A stretch of DNA of 64,000 nucleotides from positions 23,025,726 through 23,089,725 of the forward strand of contig NC_063448.1 of the NCBI RefSeq assembly GCF_020379485.1, in the 5' to 3' direction. A program made the position numbers and the translations under genes. Position 1 is the stretch's first letter, and each line of letters starts with the position of its first letter. Source of the DNA: Brassica napus. Lineage: Eukaryota > Streptophyta > Magnoliopsida > Brassicales > Brassicaceae. The notes beneath the pieces were generated by a model. The model worked only from the letters and a program-made list of their open reading frames with translations. It was not told the DNA's origin and made no database searches. Positions 9,851 through 22,440 of the stretch are shown here, one piece after another.

Positions 9851-12780
9851 TATTTTATCCAATAATTATTGGAACAAATAGACAAACCATATTAACAAAG
9901 ATACATGACACTAATTGTTAATACTACGCGAGAACAAAATACATTGCTAGCTCCACAACCACTATATGTTGACATGATATAATATACAAAACAAATATTA
10001 TGATTGGGAAAATCAAAATAATATTTTGGTTAGTTGTGGTTTAATAATTGGGAACGTCAACCGTAAATGGTTATTTCGGTATAGGTAATGACCGCAAGCG
10101 ACAATCAATTCGTGATTATATTATATGGAACATAGGTAATGGCATTACATTACATGTAATTAATCTAGGCAACAAAAAGCTTTTCAATAAAAAGTGTGAC
10201 AAGGATTATACTGATGATACCTAATCAATGATATTTTTGTTAATCACACATGATAGTAAGATTTATTTTTAAGAGTTCTCCTCAAATAATAAGAACGGGA
10301 TATGTTTAAAATCGTTTATATAATTATTTCTATCATATCATATGTATTTATATATATATTCTAAATTTTTATAATGTAATATATGATATTTAATTGTTTA
10401 TATAAACAAATTATGTTAATTCTTATATCTTTAAAATGTTTAATTGTTTTCATGGTAATATAGATTAGATTAGGTAGTTCTAGAATTAGTTTCCTTTTTA
10501 AAATTTTAATTTAATAAATGAAAATACAAATACCAACAACCAATCAAATTATGAGAATTAACTATAAACTTCACCTATAAATGACACCTAAGCAAAAGTC
10601 ACTTAAGTAACTTCTGAATTAATATACAGTAAGATGCATTTTTGTTCTTTGCAAAACTTGTTGTAATTTTTTATTTAAAATCTACAAAATTTTATATTAC
10701 GAACACTACGCTTTATGCAGTGCAGGGATTTTTGAGGCCTAAGGCAAATTTGAATTTTCTTTTACAAATTTTAAATAGTATTATAAAAAATTAAAATTTT
10801 ACATTATTTGTAAAGGAACTACAGAGAAAAACTAAAATATTTAAAACATTTCTTACATAAATGTTGTTTTTTCCTACAAACAACTAATTTTTTGTGGTAT
10901 AAGAAACAAATATAGTTGTGTTACAAAAAAAAAAGAAACAAATATAGTTACTCTCAAAAACAAAATTTAAATTATTAGAATGTTGTGGACAAAAAAAAAT
11001 TATTAGAATATTTGTTAAGATAATGAAAACAATTAGGAAAATCACAATACTAAAAGCACAATATAGTGAGCAATTAGGCTATCCACATCATCAAAAATAA
11101 TCATCCAATCAGCTCATTTCGTTTTTACACATCAAACGGGCTTCAATTACGTCTGGGCTTCAAGTTTTTCTTTCATTTGCAGTGGGCTTATGTGTGGGCT
11201 TTAATTTCTTCTCATTATGGACTTATCAAACCTAGCTTTCATTTTTGCGACACAACATTTGGTTTTACTATTTTAGATTTCCTTTTCCCCCTTAGTATTT
11301 CGGCATGATATCTCTAGATATATTTTTTGGTCGTCTCTATGCCATTAACGCCATAACATACTACCGTAACATCTTTTGTCGTCTTATAATGTATTTGTTT
11401 ACGAACAGAGTATTATAATATTTTGTTTAGTGAACTAAATGAACAACTCCGTTGTTTTTAATAAATATATTAGAGCAGAATGTTGTTTCTACCAAACATG
11501 TATAATGCACAATGGACCAAAATTAGAAGCGGCACGGCTGCATTATTATGGCCACCCCCATGGATCGTAATTTTCCATAACTTGCAAGCTTTCAATTAGA
11601 AACATAAGTAATTACGTTAGCAAATTATTATTCATACAAAATTTAGTTAACAAAAAAAAATAACAACACAAAATATTTAAAATCATCTTGAACTCACAAA
11701 ATTTAGTTAACAAAATATTTAAAATCATCTTGAACTCGCTTTTTCACTCGCAACAAGATTTTACTTTGACAGCTCAATCAAATACGTCAAGCACTTCAAA
11801 GAACGGATAAAGAACATTAAGAAGATAAAAGCTAGAGAGGAAAAGAAAAACTTCAACCTCTTTGTTTGTTTTACAAATTGTTTTTTTTTTTTTTTTTTAT
11901 CTTTCTAAAGAACAATTTCGTTCATTTACAAATTTTATCTCTATTTTTAAAATACATAGCCTAGATAAACTTATTTACAAAAGGAAAAATTCATAAAAAT
12001 TTACCCCTTTTAAAAATAATATCAAATAGAAATATCAACGTTGATCAGCTTGATAGATTTTTTTTGAGAAAAATTAATGTTTTCTAAAGAGTTTTGGAGA
12101 ATTTGGAGAGTATTGTTAGATGGTTCTACTAAAACCATATAAATGATGCAAAAAAATTTAAATTCAAAAATCAGATACGGTTTTACTAAAATAATAAAAT
12201 CGAATTCAATTATATTGTAGTATAATTACATATAGACTATAAAATTGAGAATTGAATTATAGATGGGATGAGACTGGTCTCCACAAAAGGGATCTATTTA
12301 ATATTCCCCAACAGTTCTGACCTATCCTCCCCGTTTTGTATTAGGTGCATTAATGTTTTAGATTTATTGGGCACATTAAGCTCATCGTTGGGCATCATCT
12401 CCAGCAACGTCCAGTCCTTGACATGATCACGGGGAAGGAGATTGTTGGTACACGTACAACCTAAAGAGTAAGCAAATTGTATTCCATATTACCACCCAAC
12501 TTCTTAATGCTTCCATAGTAATGATATCCCTCAACTTCTTCCACGCTCATGTCGACAGGAAAGAAGTAAAAAAATATTATTACCCTTTCATATTGAAGAT
12601 GGAAAGCACTTTCTAATGATTCAATATAATAAATGGTGCAGAAGGAGAATCCGGGGACGATGTTGGACGAAGACACACAGCTCATGGAACAAAGAGAAAC
12701 CTAATCCAAACGGCTCAATCTTTACAAACTAGCTTGAGATGTATCGATCCTGTGCCTTAGATATATAATGGGTTCTACGC
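9851..12780. other. Long AT-rich stretch without a supported gene
   Basis: No credible coding region is seen. There is a tandem duplication of about 60 bp at 11637-11745 (AAAATTTAGTTAACAAA ... ATCATCTTGAACTC twice) and a T-run at about 11880-11898. Four (T/C/G)GGGCTT words lie at about 11146-11202, in a stretch otherwise like a promoter remnant. The frame at 12461-12685 (minus) has no recognisable family, although it ends close to the PATELLIN pseudogene. Confidence 0.5.
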
Positions 12781-12789
12781 TGGCAGCAC

Positions 12790-13102
12790 TCTCCTCTCTC
12801 CATTCTTAACACGAAGAATGAAGAGCAAGTTTGTTGTGACTCCTCCAGCTAATGTCACAGAGACTCTTCTAAGTAAGAACCCCATACTATGCTCTAAAAG
12901 TCAATCTTAACCATAACATTAATGCATTGTGGCTTGATGAAGGTACTTTCTTGCAGAGGAGATCCCGGTTCAGTACGGTGGTAACGAAAGAGATGATGAT
13001 ACCAAATTCTCCAACGAAGCTGATTCTCCAACGAAGCTGTTTCTGAAGTTGTCGTTAAGCCTGGGTCATCTGTAAACATAGAGATCCCAGCTTCTGAGGT
13101 AA
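12790..13102 (+). pseudogene. PATELLIN (Sec14-GOLD protein) pseudogene fragment
   Basis: Two exon pieces match the end of the CRAL-TRIO domain and the start of the GOLD domain of plant patellins, membrane-trafficking proteins that bind phosphoinositides. The first, up to about 12870, reads LSPFLTRRMKSKFVV then PPANVTETLL. After an intron-like stretch ending TTCTTGCAG (about 12956), the second reads EIPVQYGGNERDDDTKFSNEA. There an 18-base tandem duplication (TCTCCAACGAAGCTG twice, about 13009-13040) breaks the frame. The continuation, SEVVVKPGSSVNIEIPASE, is in another frame. The expected remainder of the GOLD domain and all upstream exons are missing, so this is a dead fragment. Confidence 0.7.
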
Positions 13103-13109
13103 TAACTTT

Positions 13110-15010
13110 AAAAACAAACTCCTTTCTGTGTTCAGGAGTTGTAAAAGATCTATAGCAATATTTTTGGTTTAGTCCTTTTCTTTTTAAATCAAATTTTATT
13201 TCCAGATTGTTGAAGACTTAATTTTTTTTGCATGGGTTCACTGATAAACCCGAAACAGTTGCCAATAAATTCCCTCTAGAGACAATGGTGCTAAGTGTTA
13301 TCATTAATCTTTTTTTGGACAAATTTACCATTCATCTTTTATTCACTAATCAATTCTTGAGCTTGAGACTAGAGATTTGTTTCTTTCTTTAATACAGGAA
13401 CAAGGTGAAACCAAAGCCTCTGAAGATGATACTCAATCTTCAAAAGTATTTGTCAAATTAATTATCGGCGCTAAATGACATGGGACGGGGGAGTCTAAAT
13501 AATTTAGCAACGCGTGTCCCTGAGCTTCGGCTGTTTCTATCCATTGAATACATGGCCGGAGGATGTAATTCTTGCTGCCTCTCCGGGGCACATGGCAACC
13601 ATTGCAGCCTTTTTTTAATCTTTATTTTAGGTTTCTAATAACTATCCGCTAAGTTTCGTGATTTTTAAGCTTTTAGTTCTCTCTCTCTCCTGAGTTATTG
13701 CTGATGTCTGGAAGAATCTCAGAAGAAGAAGATATCGTTTGGGGACAAAGTGATCTTTGCACAAAAAGATAGAAAGATTAAATGTTTTTGAAGACTTTCA
13801 AGACCATATATACACATAAAGTTTATATATCAAAATCCAAGTTGGGAACCTTTTATAAATTATTTGACTAATAAATTAGCTAAGATACATAAAGAACTTA
13901 GAAAGACAATTGCACCAAATTTTAGCAAAAAAAAAGCATAAAAAAACTTAGGAAGACAATGTGTGAGACTTGCCCACCGTTGAAAGTATTTAATCTTACA
14001 CTATATATTGGAAACTAATCACTGTCAATTTGTTCCAATGGATTACATTTTTCAAATAATTCGTATGTTCTTTTTGTAACATGGTACGATGAATATATAA
14101 CTGGGCTCAAAACAACATATGTAGTTAGTTTAAAATTAAACACGAAAATTGTAGTAATTACGATGATTGAAATTTTGAACACATTTCATTGGTAACAGTT
14201 ACGATGAAAAGAGTGTAAAATGGAGACTCAAACACATCATGGAGAGTTGTTTAAGGATTTAGACTTAGACCACTTCTTCAAATTATATTCATTCAACAAC
14301 AATCTTCATAAGTAATTTAAAAGTTGTGAATATTAAACTAAATCCTCACCATATATAAATTTTAAAAAAACACCAGATTATAACTTTAAAATAAATAACC
14401 AAAGGTAGAAATCAACATAAAAGTAAAGACTAATCTCTTTGTGACGAGGCCGGAATATCTTAATTTAAAGAGTTATTATTGGTTTATATGATTTAAATAT
14501 AAAGTTTCGGTGATGGTTTATTTAAAAAATTGTCTAAAAACTGTTTTGGTCTGTTATAATTTTTATTTATTATGTATTTTCATGAATTGATTTGGAGAAC
14601 AACATTATCCTTAGTTTGGATCAATTTTTTATTCAATTTAATTTCTGTTATGAAACTGTTCAATATGGTATTAGAACTCAATAATTCTAAAGTTAAAACA
14701 AAGTTTAAATCGGTTTTAAATTTACAATTGTTTTATACAAAACCTAAATTAATAAGATAAATGTATTTTAAAGTATAACAAGGTTTATTTAACTTTGACA
14801 CATCTTACTGATCATTCTATATATGATTTCCTTTAATAACAAATTGTGAGTTAAATTATATGAAATATTTTAGACACAATGCAATCAATAAATTCAAACG
14901 AATTTAAATTTCTTACCAATTTAATAGTTTAAAATCGATTGTAGTATATATAACAATTTATATTCAAATGTTATTGTAATTTTTTTAATTTAATTAAAAC
15001 TTATACGAAT
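13110..15010. other. Gene-free stretch after the PATELLIN pseudogene
   Basis: I see no gene. The sequence is AT-rich with some more balanced DNA at 13440-13760, where no frame longer than a few dozen codons resembles a protein. Its right end is the Helitron terminus at 15011. Part of this stretch probably belongs to that Helitron, but I could not place a 5' TC end. Confidence 0.4.
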
Positions 15011-15042
15011 ACCCCGGGCGTAGCCCGGGAAAAGCCTCTAGT
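15011..15042 (+). mobile_element. Helitron 3' terminus (5' end not located)
   Basis: A near-perfect palindrome CCCGGGCGTAGCCCGGG (about 15013-15029) is followed after eight bases by CTAG and then T. This is the hairpin plus CTRR|T layout of a Helitron 3' end on the plus strand. The sequence upstream is AT-rich, and the matching A|TC start could not be chosen with confidence. Confidence 0.65.
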
Positions 15043-15303
15043 ACTAGTAAGGAGAAGATCGAACTCACGTGAAGACACATCTACAAAGACACTAAAAGCA
15101 TTATACCATGAGTGATTAAGAATCATATGGTCGCTCAAAAGTTTATAATCGTTAGCAGGCCTAAAGGCAAATGCCTTTTCAGTTACACTACAAGCACACG
15201 GCTTTATGAAAGACTAGATTAAGATCCAATGCGCGTGATGAATGTTTTATATACATACAATTTTATGTTTTATTATTTATTTGCATTTTTTACTTATATT
15301 AAA

Positions 15304-16253
15304 CTAGTGAGAGGTTAGTGACTATTTACAACTATTTATGGTAAATAAATCTAAATAATATTTTTTATCTTTCATATTATTTATAATTAAATTCAAATGA
15401 TATGAACATCGAAGTATAGTATATATTTGTAATATGAATATTTATTAAATAATTTTTTTCTATTCACATGGTTTTATGATCATTTGTATTTTTATAAAAA
15501 AAAATTGAAGCATTGATAACAAAATTTTCAATATGGAACTTTTAATATTTTAATTAATTTATGATCATTTTTAAAAATTCAATGAAAATTTTGAAACTAA
15601 AATATTAAATTCTTTGTATTTGTTCATTAAAAATTTTGAAATTTAAATATTTATGCATCTTATTTAATATATAATATAATTTAAACGATATTAATATATA
15701 TATATACACATATATTTATCTTTTTTGAACACCTTGTTTTTTATCTAATATTTATTAAATAAGAAATCTTACTCATATAATTTTATGAACATTTGTATCT
15801 TGTTATAAATAAAAATTAAACCATTGATCATAAATTTTCAAAATGAGATTTTTAATTTTTTTTATTAATTTATATTTATTTTTTAAAATTCAAAAATTAC
15901 ACATATAGAAAAATTGAAATTTTTATTATTTGGTTAATTTGGTTGTCTAATTTATTTTAGTAATATTAATATAAAAAAAATGATAGAGAGTGTATAAATT
16001 ATTATCAAATATTAATTATTTAAAATCATTAATTATCATATATATTTCGATCAGGTTAGGTAATATGTTCTATTTAAGGAAATAATGAAAAATATTTTTA
16101 TATTAATAATTAATTATATGATTAGGGTTACTGAAAAGTATACTATATGTTTAGATGAACCAACTTATTTTTTAAAAGATTTTGAAATTTATTCTCGTGA
16201 TGACATGTGTCATGGTTCAAAGGTTGTAATGTTTCTTTTTAATATATAAGGGA
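15304..16253 (-). mobile_element. Possible Helitron, minus strand; 5' end clear, 3' end weak
   Basis: Read on the minus strand from 16253 the sequence starts TCCCTTATATATTAAAAAG after an A, then has ACATTACAACC and ACACATGTCATCAC blocks. This matches the 5' ends of common crucifer Helitrons. The next CTAG followed by T on the minus strand is at 15307-15304, but no convincing hairpin precedes it, so the left limit is tentative. No protein is encoded. Confidence 0.4.
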
Positions 16254-16714
16254 TATAATTGGAACAAAAATGGTATCCAATTATTACTGAATTATTTTTG
16301 TAAATTTTCACATAGACTGTCATAACTTAGTGTTTATCTCTTTGAAATTATATAATAGTATAAACATGAACTCTACCAACAAGTTCAAACGGGAAATCCG
16401 ACGAAATTGGATCGGTACCAAAAAAGAATAGCATAAGTTTCTGCATAAATGTGATACATATAAATTGAGAAATTATCCAATTTTTCTCTTACAAGTCACA
16501 TGAATGGTTGCATATCTTATAACATGATATTCGAGGAATAATCTCAAATGCTCCTAATGAGCCAAAAAACCTCTACCAGCAAATCACTCTTACTTATTCT
16601 GATGTACTCTTATTTTTAATAAAATAAAACAATTTGTATTTTGCCCTTATCTTTCCTTCCAAATCAAATTTAAAAATTAAAAATTTTAGATCTCAATAAT
16701 TGAGGTCAAGTTTC

Positions 16715-16980
16715 ACCTAGTTTTACAGTTTTACCAAATTGTAAATTTTACCAAGTTTTACAGTTTTACAAAGTTTTACAATTTACAAGTTCTGCGGTTT
16801 TACCAAGTTGTACTTAAACAATTGTACATCTTGGTAAAACTAGACACAAATTTTTACTAAGTTGTACCATTGTCGAGGTACAACTTTGTAAAACTTTGTA
16901 TATAGTTTAACCAAGTTCTACAGTTTTACAAAGTTGTACTTGAACGATTGTGTAACTTGGTAAAACTTTGTTTTTGGATT
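16715..16980. repeat. Cluster of ACCAAGTT / GTTTTACAAAGTT repeats
   Basis: Short words TTTTACCAAGTT, TTTTACAAAGTT and their reverse complements AACTTGGTAAAA occur about ten times in both orientations. They form a mosaic of small inverted repeats around ACAATTGTAC-like centres. No coding potential is seen, and I cannot name the family. Confidence 0.55.
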
Positions 16981-17029
16981 GAAATTTTATTTTTACAGTT
17001 TTCATATATCCCGTAACATTCCAGATCTA

Positions 17030-17400
17030 AGAGTGAAAATCAAATAAGAAGAGGAGGAAATCATAGGAGAATCCTACATCGCGAAAAAGACCAACAAAAC
17101 ATAAAAAGAGAAGAAAACAAATCGAAATAGAAGAAGAAATCAAAGAAGAAGAACCAAGAATTCATAAAAGAGTAGAAGATAATCGAAGAAGAATATATTT
17201 GTTGAAGAACAAGAAAAAACAGACTGAAAGAGAAGGAGAAACAGAGAATTCATAAAAAAAGGAAAGGAAATTTCGAAGAACAAGGGATTTGGATTGAAGA
17301 ATGAAAGAGAAGAGAAAAAAAAAGAGAAGAGAGAAAGAAATAAGATGAAGAATGAAAGAGAGATCTAGATCTGTAGAGAAAAGAAGAAAAATTAGGTCTA
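17030..17400. other. Purine-rich tract
   Basis: For about 370 bases the plus strand is mostly A and G (AAGAAGA, GAGAAAG words), so the minus strand is pyrimidine-rich. The open frame at 17162-17407 on the minus strand is a by-product (a Leu/Phe/Ser-rich sequence) and not a gene. Between 16254 and 18870 no other feature could be supported. Confidence 0.55.
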
Positions 17401-18869
17401 ATGACATAGCATGTAAATAAGTGGATTTATTTAGGGTATATTGGATTTTTAATCAGATTTCAAATTAAAAATAAATCAAAATAAAATAGAATTTAGAGGA
17501 TGAGTATCTCAGAATTTTTTTCTCGTTAAAAGTATATGGGAATTTGATTCATGATATTCTAGGTTCCGAGGAACAAAATGTGTACATATGAAAACGTTTA
17601 ATTAAATAAATGTCATACGAGCATATTGAGAAATTGAGCTGATATTTCACCAAATGATAAATTGGATGAAATATATGAACACCAGTAGAGATATGTGATG
17701 TTTGTGGCAATTGATAAAGAAAATAAAAAAAATCTGCCGGTCTAAGGCCCTGGAAAAGCAAAAACATTTAGAGAAATACACTTATATGAGATTTAAATTT
17801 GAAAACTATACCATTTTTTATATTTTTTGAAAACTACACTTCTTATACGTGAATTGACTAAATTTTCCAGTTTAGATATTAAAAATTACTATCATAATTT
17901 TCATTTATAATTATTTAATATTAAACAATAATTCAACAAAAATAGATTTTTTCAAATCAAAATCTTAATAATATCCACAAAATATTTTTTTGGGTGTAAT
18001 ATCTGCACCATATCCTTGTTAAAATATATCTTACAGTTTTATTAAAAACAAGAAAAGAAAACAAGCTTCTCCTGCGTTATCGCCTTGTTTAGTAGTTTCT
18101 TCTTCCTTTCATTCACAAGTTTGTTATTTTTCATCAATTAAGTGTAACTCAATTTCCTAAATTCTCATCTTCTATTCATGCCGACATGATATCTCTTCAT
18201 AATTCAGAGAAAGAAGTTTTAAAAAAATCAGAGAAACAAAATTACGAAGATAACAAAACTTTTCATAATAAATTTGGATTTAAAGGTTACCTGATAGAAA
18301 ATGAAAAGATTACTTTTGTATGGGGTATTGGGGTTGTTCTGCAACTTTGTTTATATAAGGTTAAAAAATTAAATTTTATACATATAAACTTCTTAATAAA
18401 GGTACAAACACATCATGATTTTTTTCTTTCATTTTATCATTGCTATTTTTAAAACCAATTCTAAGAAAAAACCTTGTTATTTTAAAATTTCAAATAGTAA
18501 AATAACACATTCATCTCAAAAATATATTTATCTTAAATATAAATAATTATAATATTATTATTAGTTTCGAATTTAAATTTATTTACTAAAATATTTAAGT
18601 GGATAAAACTGTCTTTTCACATCTAATAAGATGTTATTTTCAAAATATAAAATAAAAGGTTTAATTTTCAAATTTCAAACTGCAAATAGAGTATTAGATT
18701 TGGTTTAATCACCTCTCTCGGATAGATGTGGTTTATGAAATTTCACCTTATGGGAGATTAATTTTATAATTCTTCATATTTTAAAAAAATTAATAATAAT
18801 TTTATCATTAGTTAATAATTTAATATATTTAAATTATAGTTAAATAAAAACATATGTGAGGTCTACCCT

Positions 18870-19930
18870 CTTTAGTGCTCCGGTAGTTCATCCTAGAATG
18901 TCATTTAGCGATTTCATTAGACGATTCAAAGGAATGGAATTTCAAGATGCTTAAAATTTTTGTTGTTCCAGATAACATACTGCTAATTCTTAGTTTACCC
19001 ATACGTTGAATTACACATCAATATTCTTATTGTTGGAGACTATACTGTTAAGTTGGGACACAGTATTGCTAGAAATATCTTAGAACATGAAACTGAGGTT
19101 GTTTATTTAAAAATGAGTATTACTAAGTTTCAAAACCTTCACTTGGAATATTAATGCTCCTCATAAGATGCTCCATCTTATATGGCATCTAGTAACATGA
19201 TACGTAGTTGTAACAAGAAATCTGACACATCATCATATGTGATGTAATAATCATAGTCATAGATGTAGGGAATCAAATGAGTATGTCACTCATGCTATCT
19301 TTGATTGTTCGTTTGTATTACATGCATGGTTCATCGACCACACCTTCCAATCCAAATATATTTCCGGTCTCCAGTGTTTACACTATCTTTTCTGGAGAAA
19401 AAATAGTATTAAAAATCCAGAAGTGGATATATATCTTTATCCCTAGATAATCGTGAATAATCTAGTATCTATAAAAATTCTGGAAAGTTAAATTATTTAT
19501 AAGAATCGACAAAGAGTCATTAGAGCTGGTGAGACATGCATGAAAAGATTGCCAATTTTAGTGTTTGGCAAATGCAACAGCTATTATAGATGCAAAATAA
19601 CTAGGTATTATTGATTCATAAGGCGTATGTTTACATATTATATTTGGTGGATCGTTTTTGGACTCCTTCATCGTAATTTAGTAATTGTGGACAAACACAA
19701 CTTATGGGTAAAGAAGTAGAAAATCCTCTCTACACTCGGAGCTATAGACTTGGATGGACAATAAAAAATACGTTACGTCATTCCATCTGTCAGAATTTAG
19801 GAACATATTATAAGAATTTGATCACAATGATTAAGGAACCCCATGCATAGCTAAACTTTTCTACAAAGTTGAAAGAGATATCAGCGCTATAAAGAAGATT
19901 TCACTCTTTCAAGATTCTCTAAATACCTCG
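18870..19930 (+). pseudogene. Decayed L1-type LINE, zinc-knuckle and RNase H end
   Basis: Plus-strand frames, broken by many stops and shifts, spell the C-terminal part of a plant L1-type LINE pol. In order they are: a YTVKLGHSIARNIL stretch (usually YTVKSGYWVA); THAIFDCSFVLHAW near 19290 (the zf-RVT signature, usually HAIFECPPALQAW); WRKNSIKNPEVD; and near 19810 NLITMIKEPHA, from the end of the RNase H domain. The reverse transcriptase part is absent, as in a 5'-truncated insertion. It cannot make a protein. Confidence 0.65.
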
Positions 19931-20683
19931 ATCTCAGAATTGATGAATTTTATACCTCGATCTCAGAATTGATGAATTTTCAGTTAGAATACAAGATCAT
20001 TTCATAGAGAGTTGTTTTCTGTTAGGTATTTTATTTCAATTTGTTTCTCATATCACCTCTTGTTTAAATCATAGAATAATCTTTTGAGGTAAACAATTGG
20101 ATATTTTTGCATAATTTTGAATTACACATACAAAACGACCATACTCTTTATAAAATAAAAATCTTAAAAACAACATTTTTTGAAAAAGGAAATAAAAGAC
20201 TATTGTTACCAACTTTCATGATATTTAAAAATATTTTATAATTTTTAGATATTTTGTATAAAGAATAAAAAGCAATTAAAAACATTATAACATTTGAGTT
20301 GAAGGTTTAATGATTATTGGTTAGAGTTTAGTATTTAAAAGGCGAAATTGGGTATATAAATGATTATTTAATATTTATAAATGATTTTAAAGGATTAATT
20401 TACTCATTTTCTTTACAAATTTAGGATATTTATGAAGTCATTATTTCAATATAAATTTGAAAATGGTATAAAATTTGTGGTAAATAAAAATTTCCTCTTT
20501 AACCTATATACGTTTTTATATATTTGAACCTCCAAATGATGTACAATAATAAAACCACTAAACAATGATTAAGTTTCTAAAATTTACGCCTTTTAGAATT
20601 TATATATATTGTGTCATCTAAAGCTTACCACCTTTAGCAATGGACCGGTTATGTGTATATATAATCATAATGTTATTGCTGTA
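19931..20683. other. AT-rich stretch without a gene
   Basis: Nothing supportable is present apart from a 31-base direct repeat containing ATACCTCGATCTCAGAATTG (about 19924-19982), which lies at the end of the LINE remnant. Confidence 0.5.
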
Positions 20684-20692
20684 TAAAACAAT

Positions 20693-20992
20693 GAGAAATT
20701 TCCTTAGATAGCATTTTTTAATTTATTTTTACAAAAATAGACTTCCAAGGAGAAAAATGACAAAAGAAGTTTTATTGAAGGGTAAATATGCATTTATACC
20801 CTTCGGGTTAACTAATCTAAGACTTAGGGTTTAGAGTTAAAGGGTTTGGTTTTAGGGATGGGTTCAAATTTTTAAAAATAAAAAATAAATATAAAAAAAT
20901 TGAAAATAAAAAAGGGTATTTTTTATCATTTTATTTTTTGGGGGCTATTTTTGTGACAAAAACTTAAAAATGACTATTTGAGAGAATTGTCC
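20693..20992. mobile_element. 300-bp MULE-type MITE with TTTAGGG words
   Basis: Perfect 9-bp duplications TAAAACAAT flank it (20684-20692 and 20993-21001). The ends GAGAAATTTCCTTAGATAGC and, as reverse complement, GGACAATTCTCTCAAATAGT are diverged inverted repeats that continue for about 90 bp. Short TTAGGGTTTAGAGTT words lie at about 20824. It resembles a small relative of the element at 6216-7357 and encodes nothing. Confidence 0.85.
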
Positions 20993-21001
20993 TAAAACAA
21001 T

Positions 21002-21620
21002 TCAGACAAGTTAAATATGCGTAGAAAAGAAATCAATTTAATTTGTTGTATTTTTCAGCTACTATTTGATATATTTTAATTTATCTGCTAAAAAATCGGA
21101 TACAAATTTTACAAGAATACAATTTTGGTATCTTATTTTGCGTGTGGTGAGTATTAGAAACCTTTACTACACAACCTTGAATTTGAGGATTTTGAAGTAA
21201 AGATGTTCAACCAAATCAATGAAAATCAATATGGCATAGAAGTAATATAATAATAACTAATAACTTTTTTTTTATCAAAAGTAATAACTAATAATTAAGA
21301 ATAAGAGAATACAGAGAGTATGGATACAAAAAGAAAAAGAAATACAAGGGAGTATGGATGGCTGAGACGTTGGCCTTGGCAAGAGTGTTGTTCCCTTTTT
21401 GAAGGTTTTAAGAGCATTACCAACGGTATCAACCAACATGGGTTTCCTAAAATAACAAAAAAAACAATTTAATATAAAAAATCAAACCAATAAAAAATTG
21501 ACATTTGAATGGTGGGTTAGTATGAAGTTCTAAATCTTCCACTTTGAAGAACTTTCTCACGTTCTCTCTCTTTTCCCTTTAATCTTTTTATTTATTTTTA
21601 ATAATTGGATACTCACGATT
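21002..21620. other. Gene-free spacer
   Basis: No gene is seen. The stretch is AT-rich, with a purine-rich segment at 21295-21360 and no terminal repeats or motifs that could be assigned. Confidence 0.45.
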
Positions 21621-22281
21621 AAGGCTGGGAACATATCAAATATCCAAATTTTTGAAAGTATTTGTGATTTACTTAGTATGTTATGGATATCAACTATTTT
21701 TATTTGCCTTGTTTCGAAAAAATATGGATATCAGGAAAAATGGTTATCCGGAAAATATGTAGATATTTGCAGATATTTACGAATACTTACGGATATATCC
21801 ATCCATTTTACTTAACAGAAATAATCTAAAAAAATGAGATAAGTTTGTTTTTAAAACATTTTTACATGATATATAAAATAAGAAATAAAAGAAGCAGTGA
21901 AACTATATGATTGTAAATTTAAAAATTAGTTTTAAGAAATACATACTTAAGAAAAAGTTATAGAGATCATAAAAAAAAAATTCTTTTTTTTATTTGATAC
22001 TTTTATAAGTAATAATATGATTAAAATTTATTAAAGCATATGTTAAAATAACAGTTATCTAAACTCATACATTTAATCAATATACATATATTTATATATG
22101 TTCAAAGCGGATCAGATATTCCCTTCTTAAACTTTAGTATTTGTGATTTGATTTGTTTTTAACGGATATTGATTTTTAATATTTGTTTGCTCCGAAACCT
22201 TACGAATATCCGAATTTTTTGGATCGAATCGAAATGAATAACGGATTTGATCAAATTTAACGGATTAAATGTCCAGCCCTA
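21621..22281. mobile_element. Non-autonomous hAT-like element
   Basis: The left end AAGGCTGGGAACAT and the reverse complement of the right end TAGGGCTGGACATT form a short inverted repeat like those of crucifer hAT MITEs. Subterminal ATCCG and GGATAT words (GGATATCAACTA, TACGAATATCCG) occur near both ends in opposite orientations. The right flank is a C-run (about 22283-22298), which hides any target duplication. No transposase is encoded. Confidence 0.5.
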
Positions 22282-22282
22282 C

Positions 22283-22298
22283 CCCCCCCCCCCCCCCA
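22283..22298. repeat. Poly-C run
   Basis: An uninterrupted run of about 16 C residues abuts the right end of the hAT-like element. Confidence 0.9.
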
Positions 22299-22440
22299 AT
22301 AAAGATGCTCTATTAACTCATCACCTTTCCTCGATTTCTTCTTAGTGCTTGCTGCTTTCTCATTTATTTATTTTACCCTCTCGTTCTATTTTTTTTTTTT
22401 GAACAATCCAAATTTCTTCTACTATTGATTACAAGTAATC

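Noticed and set aside
15304..15307. CTAG as a firm Helitron 3' end for the minus-strand start at 16253
   Set aside because: No hairpin lies next to it, so it was kept only as a tentative limit.
18186..18452. 88-codon plus-strand frame
   Set aside because: Composition follows the AT-rich DNA and nothing resembles a known protein.
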